A stretch of 64,000 nt of DNA from Corallium rubrum (Eukaryota > Cnidaria > Anthozoa > Scleralcyonacea > Coralliidae): the NCBI GenBank assembly GCA_964035015.1, contig OZ036005.1, positions 13,344,468 to 13,408,467 on the forward strand, written 5' to 3'. Below, one piece after another: positions 13,148-20,800 of this stretch. The translations under genes and the position numbers were made by a program. Each line of letters begins with the position of its first letter. Position 1 is the stretch's first letter. The notes beneath the pieces are model-generated. The model made no database searches. It had not been told where the DNA came from and saw nothing but the letters and a program-made list of their open reading frames with translations.

Positions 13148-16100
13148 GCAACAAGCGAACGAACGAAGAGAACAGGCCGAACAGCACTAGGCCAGATCAA
13201 GATACAAGGAGAACTACGGTATAAGCGACTTGAGGAAAACAAAACACAGCATCTAAAATTACATCAGAGTTTATAGTCGAAGAAACCAAAAGAGCGACTC
13301 GCAATATCAAGGCTAAACACGGTGTCTAGAACTACACCAGCGGAGAGAAACAGCGAAGAGAAAGGCTAGAAATTATGTCAGAAAACACAGCAAAAATAAT
13401 AGCACAAGAGAAAGAGAGACATGTTACCAAAAAGGCCGAAAATTAGGCGAAGGTACAGAGATAATTTTTAAAACATTTATTTATTAATAACAAAAGAAAA
13501 CGTATTTAAACAATATATCTCTGTGTAGGAATTGTTGGTGGCGTACATGTACTGTACAATCATGTATTTGACATTTTCGTACATTCACTGTACTGCACAT
13601 TGTTTTGTATAGTCTTTATATTTCTAGATGTATGCATTTTGATTTATTATTATATGGCACAAGTTACTTCCGTTGAAATCAGGTGCCGGTCGATAATTTT
13701 CCCGTAACGACCGGTCGATTACGGATTTTGGCAGACAGGTTGTTTGCAACTAAACAATGAAATGAAACCGCAAGAATTTTGTGAATTCAATAACCTGACG
13801 ACTGAATTATGTATGAGTGGGACGATGAGCAATCTGGCAATGAGTTTTAGGGTTCCGAAAGCGATGACAACAAGAGCAACAACATTGAAAACGATGAGTC
13901 TATGTCACACTAATTGACAAAGTAATGTGTTGTTTCAAAATGCCATATAATAAACCTCTGATTAACCTCGTGGTATAATAAGCCAATTAAACAGCAATAC
14001 AACTGGGTTTTCAAAATATTGTATTTTGTGCAAAAGGTTGAAAAAGACAATATAATTTGTACTGGTATGCAACAATGGGAGGTACGGGACTCCCATAAAT
14101 TGACTATAGTCACTATACAGGGATGTGCCACTGGGAAGGGAATGGTTTTCCTTTTTTAGTTCGGAACAGGGTACCGGTGTAATAATTATCACACTTTTGA
14201 TCTGGTGCAAGGCCTGTTCTTATATATTGGCAGTCATTTGCTCTTTTCTTTCAGTTTGGAACAGGGTAGCATTTTTAGCCGTTTTGTGTGAAGCCAATTC
14301 CTTTGTCTGGAGTAATCAACATAATTTAAGGGTTCAGTGGTGCGCCCCTATCCTGCACTTGAAGGAGTAGCCCTTCCCTGGGATTGAAGGCAGAGTGCAT
14401 TAATAATAATAAACAATGAACACGAGGGGTTTGCATTAATGTATTTCTAGTTTATAGTTAAGAGTATGGTAGGGGATTCGCACGGCGAGGATTCTTGGAC
14501 ACTGGTAACCTATTGACCAAAATCTTTTAAACGGCATTCTTTTGCAAAATAAAATGTTTTTGTGTGAAAGAAACTATATAAATATACATACAAAAATACT
14601 ATTATCACTATGGAAAGAGAAAATGCAACTCAATAAAACAAGAGAACTTTAAGGGGAAGCAACAAGAACTATTAACTCGAAGGAAAAGCGTTGAGGAAAG
14701 GTCTAAAGGATTGAGAGAACTGTCGCGACAACAACAGTTTATTTTGCCGACGTGTCTTGCTGAAGCCCTCCAGTCTAAATTGAGTTTTGCTATAGGACGT
14801 GGCATGTTTGTCATATTTTCTTGATTATTTTTATAGTTATTTTCAAATCAAAATCTGCATTTTGGTTCATCTCGCCAGTCCAATTATAACTGGGTGGTTT
14901 GTTTTGATCTATATTATATATCAAATTGTTTTGGGGCTATTCATTTTCTGATTACGTTGCTTCAGTTCTGTCTTTGTAATAAACAACATGCATGGAAAGT
15001 ATTTAAAAACTTGCAAGTTTTATAGACTATAAATAATCTTACTTATCAAAAATCATTTATAGAAATGTAGTAAAAGCTTGCGAGTGGATTGTTGCATTAT
15101 AACGTATCTGACGTTGTTGTTTTTTTAATCAAAACATGCACACGGAAATCATGTAAAGGCTTGCTAAAAAACCCTTCCGAAACCTCGAGTAAACAAAATA
15201 TATTTGAAACCAGACTACTTGAGTTTATTAAATCTTAGTTTTGCTTCGACTCTTCTTTCTTCAACCACTGTTATATAATTATTTTCGACGCGAAATTTTC
15301 TTTTTCTTTTTAAAATCGGGTGGCGGGGTGCACAAAAATACAGGTTAAAGTGGGCGAGGGGAAATTGTTGCTTTTATGTCTTTCTAGTTTATTATTTAGT
15401 TTATAGTTTAGTTTATAGTTTAGTTTATAGCTTAGTTTATAGTTTAATTTAAGGTTTAATTTAAGGTTTAATTTAAAGTTTAGTTTAGTTTAGTTTAGTT
15501 TAGTTTAGTTTAGTTTAGTTTAGTTTAGTTTAGTTTAGTTTAGTTTATAGTTTAGTTTATAGTTTAGTTTATGGTTTAGTTTATAGTTTAGTTTGTAGTT
15601 TAGTTTAGTTGTAGTTTAGTTTATACTTTAGTTTATAGTTTACTTTGTAGTTTAGTTCATAGTTTATAGTTTATAGTTTATAGTTTATAGTTTATAGTTT
15701 ATAGTTTATAGTTTATAGTTTATAGTTTATAGTTTATAGTTTATAGTTTAGTTTGTAGTTTAGTTGTTGTTTAGTTTGTAGGTTAGTTTAGTTTGTAGTT
15801 TAGTTTGTAGTTTAGTTTATATTTAGTTTGTAGTTTAGTTTGTAAGCCAATTTATATGTGCTAATATATAAATTAAAGTTAATGGGACAACGTTCACTAC
15901 AAGCTGTGCCAAAACCTTGAACAGGAAGGTTGGCAAAGGTGTTACTCCCACCTACCGATATATATGCCAGATATCATGTTCTAAGGATTTTGGGTGAAGG
16001 AAAAATCGAGTGTAGAATATATACATTTTGAGACCAAACCGGGACCAGTTGCGAAAAATGCAACTACACGGGCCTTCCGATTCTAGTGCAATGCTCTGAC

Positions 16101-18320
16101 CACTGAGCCACGGAGGCCGTTGCCGAGAGCTTGATCGTGAGTTCTGTATATATAATAAGGTGGCATTACCACCTTATTATATATACAGAACTCACGATCA
16201 AGCTCTCGGCAACGGCCTCCGTGGCTCAGTGGTCAGAGCATTGCACTAGAATCGCAAGGTCGTGGGTTCAATTCCTGCCGGAAGGCCCGTGTAGTTGCAT
16301 TTTTCGCAACTGGTCCCGGTTTGGTCTCAAAATGTATATATTCTACACTCGATTTTTCCTTCACCCAAAATCCTTAGAACATGCTATGTAATCGAGTTAA
16401 ATGCCCAATATTACTTATAATATATGCCAGGTAGTTCTAAAGGTCGTTTTCTTCCAGCTTGCCAGTGCACGTGAAAAACAAGTGATACGGCACTTGCTAA
16501 CCAATTAGAACATTACTTCTCTCTTCGCAACCTCGTCCCCGGGGCATTTTGCTTCCACGTTGGGGGGTCGGCGGGGGTGGCCCTGGCATCGGCTGGTCAC
16601 GTGACACCCAGAATTTTGGGGTGTTTTGGCAAGAAAATTTATGCAGTCTTTGTGTTTCGTTTTTGTATAATACGTATACATGAATAATAAATAAGAAATA
16701 TTTAACGCTCTGCCGAATCACTCATGTGAACCCTTATCATAAATGCAACTTGCTAGCATTATTCACCATAATACTCCCCACGATTATCCAGGATACATTT
16801 AATTGTTGGGAAGAAACATATATCTAATGTTGTTCTTGACTTTAACCAAAGCTATCGTTACAATTCTTTGGATGAACTTCGCAGAGTGGATTTATTGCAA
16901 TTCATATTTTGATGAATAAATTATACTGTATCTGAATTAATCAAGTTTTTAAACCGGCCAATCCGATTATAGAATCGACTAGCCGATGCCGGGGCCATTT
17001 TCGCCGGCCTCCCGGCGTGGAGGCGGGGTGCCCTGGGGACGAGGTTGCTCTCTTCGGCGGGAAAACTAACCAATTACAATTCGCGCAAGAGTCACATATA
17101 AGCTCAAACGCGCCAAAATGAATCACTTTATCCAAGAGCTCTACATTGAAAGTTACTTGTAAGCTATACACAGGAATTTTTTTTTTCCCACCCACCCACC
17201 GCTTCAAAGTTGCACTTACGCAAATATTTTCGAAACGAAAAATATTGGTATATACGTGGAAAGTAATCTGCCAATATCATTTGATAGCAGATCTTTAGCC
17301 TAGTTTTCTTTATGTTGTGTTGAACAATGGACACCGGGAAGCATGTGGTAATGTTTCTCCACGAACGAACAGATAATTTGAAGAACTTGCAACTATTTTT
17401 GTAAATAATTCATTGGTGTAATATATTCTTGATGGTTTTATGTTCCTGATGTAAAAAATAAAGTTCTGGTTTGGGGATGAAGTGCTCCCAATGGTCACCT
17501 TCAAGCCCATAGACTCAGGTTATTTTATGTAAATATAATGATCAGTCGAATCGTAAGAACTGCCCAAGGGGATTATGACCCCTTGGTTCAGGTTGATGTC
17601 TTAGGGGGTGTCCTACTCGGGGATTATTACCCCTAGGGCATTAGCAGAGTCCTAATGGGGATTATATACCCCAGGACAACAATCTAAGGCCATGTAATAA
17701 TGAGTCGTTGGGATGATGTTTGACCACAATTGTAGACAATCGGAGTACTTCACCCCAAACCCCTTCTCCCACAAAACCTTGTGTGTGTGCCATTAGTATT
17801 TGCTTGATTGTTCGGCCTTTCCTTTTAAAGAACCGCTTGAATCATTAAGTTTAGTTTATAGTTTAGTTTGTAGTTTAGTTTATAGTTTAGTTTATAGTTT
17901 AGTTTATAGTTTAGTTTGTAGTTTGTAGTTTAGTTGTAGATTAGTTTATAATTTAGTTTGTAGTTTAGTTTGTAGTTTAGTTGGTAGTTTGGTGTATAGT
18001 TTACTTTAGTGTAAAACGTAGTTTAGTTTGTAGTTTAGTTTGTAGTTTAGTTTGTAGTTTAGTTTATAGTATATAGGCCTAGTTAATTAATTTTCCTACA
18101 CTTTTTAGGTAAACGTCGCGGCTCTAACTCCTACCCGTCACCAAATATATCCCAGATGTCGTCGTCGTATGACATCACGTCTCTTCGACTTGGTCGTCGC
18201 CAGCCCCCTGCTCCTACATCAATGCACGTTTCCAAATCTCAGTCTCAGGTCAACCACTCTGGATCTTACTTACTTCGAGGCAATTCCAACCCGACATTTC
18301 CTCCATCCCCAAAGAAATAA
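1541..18320 (+). CDS. LRRC9: LRRC9-like leucine-rich repeat protein, C-terminal part (6 exons, 5' partial)
   Basis: Exons at 1541-1678, 2045-2113, 4184-4309, 7375-7452, 8529-8658 and 18109-18320 are all bounded by AG/GT. The first four junctions are phase 0, and the last intron splits a codon after its first base. Joined, they give about 250 residues. The first two exons carry LRR units of the LxxLxVxxN / LxxLYLxxN type. Exon 3 carries a typical LRR cap (HRPILVYRQPNILCIDGIPV followed by an ERTKAE helix). The last two exons are Ser/Pro/Arg-rich and end in KK-stop. The cap and its position near the C-terminus fit LRRC9, a large LRR protein linked to ciliated cells in animals. Only the last part of a protein usually well over 1,000 residues is present. 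Other LRR-cap proteins are possible. The final intron is 9.5 kb and contains a LINE. Confidence 0.7.
2045..2113 (+). CDS. LRRC9: LRRC9-like exon, LRR unit
   Basis: 23 codons in phase 0 after ATTTCAG, with donor GTAAGT. It encodes ELSELHKLERF and a terminal FEISLVSNP repeat that continues the LRR register of the previous exon. Confidence 0.78.
2122..2139. repeat. Poly-G run (18 G)
   Basis: Uninterrupted G tract starting eight bases after the exon donor at 2113/2114. Intronic G runs can act as splicing enhancers, but this length may also be prone to sequencing error. Confidence 0.9.
2217..2634. mobile_element. Foldback MITE
   Basis: The two halves are imperfect reverse complements. The left arm begins GAAGTGAAAAATTCG and contains GCATGGCAGGAGCA and GCGCTATCAACTCTCAAA. 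The right arm contains TTTGAGAGTTGATAGCGC, TGCTCCTGCCATGC and ends CGAATTTTTCAATTC. Near the centre CTTATGACGTACGCAAATGG pairs with CCATTTGCGTACGTCATAAG. There is no coding capacity. The superfamily is not clear. Confidence 0.75.
3065..3116. repeat. (TA)n microsatellite
   Basis: About 26 TA units inside the Helitron-like element, roughly 130 bp from its TC end. Confidence 0.95.
4070..4085. repeat. Poly-G run (16 G)
   Basis: Uninterrupted G tract about 60 bp before the CTAG end of the Helitron-like element. Confidence 0.9.
4184..4309 (+). CDS. LRRC9: LRRC9-like exon, LRR cap
   Basis: 42 codons in phase 0 after CATTTTAG, with donor GTAAGT. It encodes the LRR cap: Arg-rich start, then a YRQPN..CIDG..V segment, then ERTKAEVYL. 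This is the most family-diagnostic exon in the window. Confidence 0.82.
4310..5044. other. Intron, no recognisable gene; (AAAT)n at 4985-5011
   Basis: AT-rich sequence with no convincing exon or element ends. A short (AAAT)n microsatellite lies near its 3' side. Confidence 0.6.
5045..5343. repeat. Foldback repeat built on a GAAACCTGTCTCGCAA-like motif
   Basis: The motif occurs several times in both orientations. ATTGCGAGACAAGTTTCACC (5154-5173) pairs with TGTGAAACCTGTCTCGCAAT (5206-5226), and further copies lie at about 5090 and 5280-5320. GTAACAACC recurs at about 5116 and 5334. This looks like a short inverted-repeat element without coding capacity. Confidence 0.6.
5351..5808. mobile_element. 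TTAA-flanked MITE, family A (complete copy)
   Basis: Terminal inverted repeats start AGTGCCTATGAAACGAAAAT and extend, with a few mismatches, for more than 100 bp. TTAA lies on both sides (5347-5350 and 5809-5812), the target site of piggyBac-type elements. There is no gene. Relics of the same family occur at 8690-8755 and 18556-19359. Confidence 0.75.
5813..5957. mobile_element. TTAA-flanked MITE, family B
   Basis: The left arm begins ATAGAGGCTGATATGTGGGC. The right arm is its imperfect reverse complement, ending GCCTGTAT. Inner stretches GGAAAAGTGGCAAC and GTTGCCACTTTCC also pair. It is flanked by TTAA at 5809-5812, shared with family A, and at 5958-5961. It is GC-rich in the middle. Confidence 0.7.
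5962..6530. other. Intron with one hairpin (6137-6224)
   Basis: AAGTTGGCTGCCAGTTCGCC at 6141-6160 pairs with GGCGAACTGGCAGCTAACTT at 6205-6224, with a loop of about 44 bases. Otherwise nothing recognisable. Confidence 0.55.
6531..6855. other. GC-rich intronic segment with a 26-codon open frame
   Basis: CpG-richer than its surroundings. An ATG at 6704 opens a frame of 26 codons ending at 6784 that reads like a plausible protein start, beginning MADRTEIFENIY. I do not recognise it. It could be a captured 5' exon or chance. No intron-bounded continuation was found. Confidence 0.25.
6856..6988. repeat. Inverted repeat with an 8-bp insertion in one arm
   Basis: The right arm CAACCTTGTTTACGTAGTTC (6963-) pairs with the left arm ending AACTACGTAAACAAGGTTG. 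The left arm carries a partial duplication of GGAACT that the right arm lacks. The unpaired centre is about 73 bp. Confidence 0.65.
7074..7270 (+). repeat. tRNA-derived SINE-like fragments
   Basis: Two D-arm-like stretches are present: GTAGCTCAATGGTTATAGAG at about 7077 and TAGCTCAGTTGGTAGAGCA at about 7196. The second is followed by a 7-base anticodon-like loop CTAGTAA and a B-box-like CGTTCGAATCC. The T stem and acceptor stem do not pair, so this is not a functional tRNA gene. Confidence 0.5.
7271..7374. other. Intron end
   Basis: Ends in a pyrimidine tract and TTTTAG before the next exon. Confidence 0.5.
7375..7452 (+). CDS. LRRC9: LRRC9-like exon
   Basis: 26 codons in phase 0 after CTTTTAG, with donor GTAACT. 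It encodes a hydrophilic segment (VNSDHVDTNLPTLQCKPQ). No domain is recognised. It is accepted because of clean splice sites and matching phase. Confidence 0.6.
7453..8024. other. Intron, no recognisable gene
   Basis: AT-rich, with no convincing open frame. The end (about 7980-8024) has short TIR-like text resembling pogo-type MITE ends, leading into the minisatellite. Confidence 0.5.
8025..8406. repeat. 17-bp minisatellite
   Basis: About 22 units of GAGAGGTGTCTACTGAA and variants (GTCCGCTTAA, GTCTACTTAA). A run of identical units at about 8160-8220 shows recent local expansion. Units near both ends are more diverged. Confidence 0.9.
8529..8658 (+). CDS. LRRC9: LRRC9-like exon
   Basis: 43 codons plus one base after GCCTAG. 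The donor GTTGGT at 8659 is weaker than GTAATA four bases downstream, but only 8658 joins the last exon in an open frame; the downstream donor gives an immediate stop. It encodes VTTVQLSTSLDSGWN and a basic, Asn/Arg-containing end. Confidence 0.65.
8690..8755 (+). mobile_element. MITE family A relic (one end)
   Basis: AAAACGAAAATTAAGTGTGT and GAAAGAACGCTTAAAAT match the left end of the TTAA-flanked MITE at 5351-5808. The rest is missing or displaced. Confidence 0.6.
8780..8900 (+). mobile_element. Helitron-like TC end (relic)
   Basis: Begins TCCCCTCGTG and contains GGAACTAATCTCGAC, paralleling the TC end of the copies at 2931 and 25796 (GGTGCTAATCTCGAC). A matching CTAG end occurs at 14450, with the LINE in between. 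That pairing is only a hypothesis. Confidence 0.4.
8928..9003. repeat. (ATTT)n microsatellite
   Basis: About 19 tetranucleotide units. It lies at about the same distance from the Helitron-like TC end as the (TA)n run does in copy 1. Confidence 0.95.
9854..13020 (+). pseudogene. Endonuclease/reverse transcriptase of the LINE, three frameshifts
   Basis: The protein makes and uses a nick in target DNA to prime reverse transcription of its own RNA. The endonuclease starts at GTWNVRTM (about 9854), with LQETRLAD, then ISVYAPT, GDFNARVG and DTDHSLV. The RT domain (about 11260-12230) has YRGIS-like YSGISLLS, AFIDLTKAFD, GVKQGCVLAP and the catalytic FADDAAL. The tail has RRLRWLGHVRRMDDGRIPKD and a C-x2-C...RRC finger near 12930-13005. 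Frame breaks: (1) about 10040, caused by a perfect 8-bp tandem duplication (GTTCTTTT at 10033-10040 and 10041-10048); (2) about 11030, before MYDGIKKALGP; (3) about 12705, between AELASGKRT and RPHLRFKDVCKRD. In the finger the expected second-half His appears to be Tyr (YSYSRRC). It therefore cannot make a full product. Confidence 0.85.
13058..13146. repeat. (CAA)n microsatellite, LINE tail
   Basis: About 30 CAA units directly after the LINE 3' sequence. Short tandem repeats are common 3' tails of RTE/CR1/L2-type LINEs. It produces spurious poly-Gln, poly-Asn and poly-Leu frames. Confidence 0.9.
13147..14450. other. Intron; ends with a Helitron-like CTAG terminus
   Basis: No gene. AGTTCGGAACAGGGTA-like text occurs twice (about 14158 and 14253). 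GTATTTCTAG at 14441-14450, followed by TT, matches the 3' ends of the Helitron-like copies at 4145 and 28594. Confidence 0.4.
14451..15387. mobile_element. Helitron-like 3' part (relic)
   Basis: Internal stretches (for example GTCTTGCTGAAGCC...CAGTCT...TAGGACGTGG at about 14754-14800) resemble text inside the second Helitron-like copy near 26400-26435. The segment ends GTGGGCGAGGGG...TTTCTAG at 15387 followed by TT. No TC end was found. Boundaries are uncertain. Confidence 0.4.
15388..15850. repeat. TTTAG / TAGTTTATAGTT tandem array
   Basis: Starts directly after a Helitron-like CTAG end. It comprises a pure (TTTAG)n core at about 15478-15545, flanked by TAGTTTATAGTT and TAGTTTGTAGTT units. 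The unit is not the animal telomere repeat TTAGGG. Confidence 0.9.
15975..16383. repeat. 0.4-kb near-perfect palindrome with SINE heads in both arms
   Basis: The left arm 15975-16163 (189 bp) and right arm 16169-16383 (215 bp) are reverse complements separated by only five bases (CATTA). The sole large difference is a 26-bp deletion in the left arm, inside the tRNA-like region. The right arm contains GGCCTCCGTGGCTCAGTGGT with an AGA anticodon-like loop and B-box-like GGGTTCAATTCC. It lacks the long variable arm a tRNA-Ser would have and its acceptor stem is imperfect, so it is SINE-like rather than a tRNA gene. Confidence 0.9.
16489..17080. mobile_element. GC-rich inverted-repeat element
   Basis: CTTCGCAACCTCGTCCCCGG near 16520 pairs with CCTGGGGACGAGGTTGC near 17032. 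GGCATCGGCT (about 16586) pairs with AGCCGATGCC (about 16981). The outer flanks AACCAATTA and TAACCAATTA are similar. No coding capacity. Exact ends not determined. Confidence 0.5.
17081..17560. other. Intron, nothing recognised
   Basis: AT-rich sequence without exon, element ends or tandem repeats. Confidence 0.5.
17564..17675. repeat. Three successive short hairpins of the GGGGATTAT..CCCC type
   Basis: CCAAGGGGATTATGACCCC followed by TTGG (17564-17586) is a perfect 8-bp stem. CGGGGATTATTACCCC (17618-17635) and TGGGGATTATATACCCC (17651-17675) repeat the design with changed loops. Stem text is conserved while the spacers differ. Confidence 0.7.
17847..18072. repeat. TAGTTTATAGTTTAG tandem array
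   Basis: Same repeat family as 15388-15850, ending about 36 bp before the last LRRC9-like exon. Confidence 0.88.
18109..18320 (+). CDS. LRRC9: LRRC9-like terminal exon
   Basis: Two bases complete the split codon, then 69 residues rich in Ser, Pro, Asn and Arg, ending PPSPKK-stop at 18318-18320. Acceptor is CTTTTTAG. AATAAA (18316-18321) overlaps the stop codon. No domain is recognised; low-complexity tails are common at the end of such proteins. Confidence 0.65.
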
Positions 18321-18321
18321 A
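18316..18321 (+). promoter_or_regulatory. Candidate polyadenylation signal overlapping the stop codon
   Basis: AATAAA shares its TAA with the LRRC9-like stop. If used, the 3' UTR would be only about 10-30 bases. Another AATAAA lies at 18696-18701, inside a MITE. Confidence 0.3.
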
Positions 18322-18555
18322 CAGCTGTGGAGATACCAGAATCATTTTATATACATGTATGTCACAAAATGATTTATGTCTAATAATTCCACACTGTCTC
18401 TGTCTGCGCCAGGCAATTTGGTCGATAAACAATTGTCTTGGCGACAACTTAGTTATGATTTGGGATTAAGAAAGGTTGTCATGTACAATATTGAAACAGG
18501 AAAATGTCAAATGTTACCGAATATGAAAGTTAAGAGAGTAGCAAACAAACAGTTT

Positions 18556-19359
18556 TTAGTGAAAATTAAGTTTTTCTAATTTGAAATAACGCTTGAATGA
18601 CAAAGTTATCTCTCTTTGTTTCATTTTTGAGATATTTCAGGTTGTTTAATGCCAAACGTGCATAATGGGTTGTCGAAGAAGATTATATTTAAAAAAATAA
18701 AACATAAAGCTTCGTGCATATGTACTCATACTTATAAAAAGGCTTGTTTGACGTCATTTGAACACGAAAGAAGTTGAGTGGAAGTACGTTGCGATAGCCG
18801 ACTGCCTTTATTCGTGTTCAAACGACGTCAAACGAACCTTTATAAGAGTACATATGCACAGGAGCAATATGTTTTCTTTGTTTTATAAAATAGGAAAGGA
18901 AAAATCACAAACTAAATGTTGGACAGTTTGGAGCTAGATTTGACTGGCTTCTCCGGCCTGCTGATGCCATACTACGCCATTCCACGCCACGTTACGTCAT
19001 TCATGATCTTTGCACTCTTATAAATGCACGGGGCCCAGCCAATCAGAACGTGCGTAAAGGACACCTTATTTTATAATTAACAAATATAACAAATATAATC
19101 ACTTGAAAATGTACATGTTTAGTGTTGTGGGAGAAACATACACACATGCTTCCTTTGAATTAATTTGCTTTGATGGTAGTAACCATATATAACTTTTTCC
19201 GATAGGTCATTACGCACATTTACCGTTAAAATGTTTAGTTTGCATAACAAACAAACTGAAATATCTCAACAACAAAGTAAGGAAACAAGATGTTACAAAA
19301 TATGTCATTTCATGTGCTATTTCAAAAAGACAAACTTAATTTTCGCTTATAAGCACTTC
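18556..19359. mobile_element. MITE family A copy with a nested foldback (18714-18859)
   Basis: The left end GAAAATTAAGTTTTTCT and right end AAACTTAATTTTCGCTTATA match the family A MITE at 5351-5808, as do the internal stretches AAACTGAAATATCTCAA and GATATTTCAGGTTGTTT. Inside, GTGCATATGTACTCATACTT...TTGAACACGAA (18714-18768) pairs with TTCGTGTTCAAACGACGTCA...GTACATATGCAC (18811-18859), a second element inserted later. Confidence 0.65.
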
Positions 19360-19538
19360 AGGTTCATCGACTAGCCTGGTTAATTGTACAGAACTTTACT
19401 ATTTATTAACACGTGTATTGCAGTGTGTGTAATTTGCCATAAAAGAATAGTTTAGAATATATTTTTGTAAGGTTATATACAAACATGTATGGTTATGACA
19501 GTTACTGTCACACTCGTTGATCTTATTTTATATCAATG
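19360..19538. other. Spacer, nothing recognised
   Basis: AT-rich, between two elements. Confidence 0.5.
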
Positions 19539-19713
19539 CAATGGACCCCCGGAATACGACCATCCCGTTAATACAATCACCTCGTTATAACGAGCACTTT
19601 TTCTGGCCTGAATACACTATAAGAAGTGTACTTCCCTGTTAATACGACCACCCCGTTATTACGACCACACTTTTTTGGCCCGACGGTGGTCGTATTAACA
19701 AGGTTCCACTGTA
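19539..19713. mobile_element. pogo/Tigger-like MITE fragment
   Basis: The right end on the - strand reads TACAGTGGAACCTTGTTAAT then ACGACCACC. The left end CAATGGACCCCCGGAATACG is a degenerate counterpart. Internal CCCGTTAATACGACCACCCC repeats and CTCGTTATAACGAG are typical of pogo-type MITEs in many animals. TA lies at the right end. Confidence 0.55.
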
Positions 19714-19774
19714 CTGTAGACAATAGGCCCCCTGTGTTTTCATATAACCTGGTACACAACACTCGGCGAGTTTA

Positions 19775-20136
19775 AGGCCTACGCTAAACGTCGCACAATA
19801 ACGAATTTAATTCGAATTAACTTCGTCGGTAATGCGACGTAAATTGTTTTGACTTGGACTCGTTGAGCCTGAAAACGATTCCTTGAAAACATGGCGCCGA
19901 ATTGTCACAGACGGAAGAGAAACATTTAATTCGACGCGACGATAATTCGTCGTGTAACTCGAACACGCGTTATCGTCGCACTAGCAGTCTGACTCAGACG
20001 AATTGAATTGCCGAGACGAATTTAATTCGTGTGTCGAATTTAATCGAGTTATACGTCGCAGTTTCGTCGAAAAAATTCAAACAATTAATTTCGTCTGAAT
20101 TAAATTCGTCTATTGTGCGACGTTTAGCGCATGCCT
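19775..20136. mobile_element. Palindromic foldback family C, copy 1
   Basis: The ends AGGCCTACGCTAAACGTCGC and GCGACGTTTAGCGCATGCCT are inverted repeats, and most of the interior is built of pairing TTCGTC/GACGAA and AATTAAATTCGTC blocks. No gene. Two further copies follow downstream. Confidence 0.75.
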
Positions 20137-20563
20137 AAGCCAAATGAAAAGCACTTACGTATCTCAAACTCATTAACGATTCTCATGGATTACAATAATC
20201 AACCAATTACAGTAGTTCAAAAACACACTAAAATCGTATAGGCCCTACCACCCAAGATATTAGATGAAAACTGGTGTTCGTCTAATTCCTAAGGTCTCAG
20301 TTATCTATGCAAAATAAACAAGTTACTGCATGAATAAATTTTAGACACACTCATGAATAAAATATGAAGGTTTATTGTAATTGCATTTTGCAATTGAAAT
20401 CGCTCGATTGAGATGTCTTATCAACAACTAATTTATCGTGTTTATCAGGGAAATCCAAACACTCAAAAACATCATGTTTTCTCGTGTTTGGATCCTCTGA
20501 TGAAATACTCAAACTCGTTGTTGGTATATTACGCAAAACATCAAACATGAACTTTCGAGCCTT
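20137..20563. other. Spacer between foldback copies
   Basis: AT-rich. AAACACTCAAAAACATCATG and CATGTTTTCTCGTGTTTGGA form a weak dyad at about 20455-20492. No gene seen. Confidence 0.5.
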
Positions 20564-20800
20564 AGGCCTGCGCTAAACGTCGCATAATAGACGAATTTAA
20601 TTGTTTGAATTTTATTCGACGAAACTGCGACGTAAACTCGATTAAATTCGACACACGAATTGAATTCGTCTCGGCAATTCAATTCGTCTGAGTCAGACTG
20701 ATACGATAATGCGTGTTCGACGGAGTTACACGACGATAATTCGTCGCGTCAAATTAAATGTTTCTCTTCTGTCTGTAACAATTTAGCGCCATGCTTTCAA

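Noticed and set aside
12845..13276. Poly-Gln, poly-Asn, poly-Leu and poly-Cys frames
   Set aside because: Produced by the (CAA)n tail of the LINE.
13680..13740. CGACCGGTCG palindrome
   Set aside because: Too short to stand out from chance.
15478..15545. (TTTAG)n as an interstitial telomere
   Set aside because: The animal telomere repeat is TTAGGG; this unit grades into TAGTTTATAGTT and is an ordinary simple repeat.
16214..16290. Possible tRNA-Ser (AGA)
   Set aside because: No long variable arm, imperfect acceptor stem, and a mirror copy in the other arm of the palindrome; treated as a SINE head.
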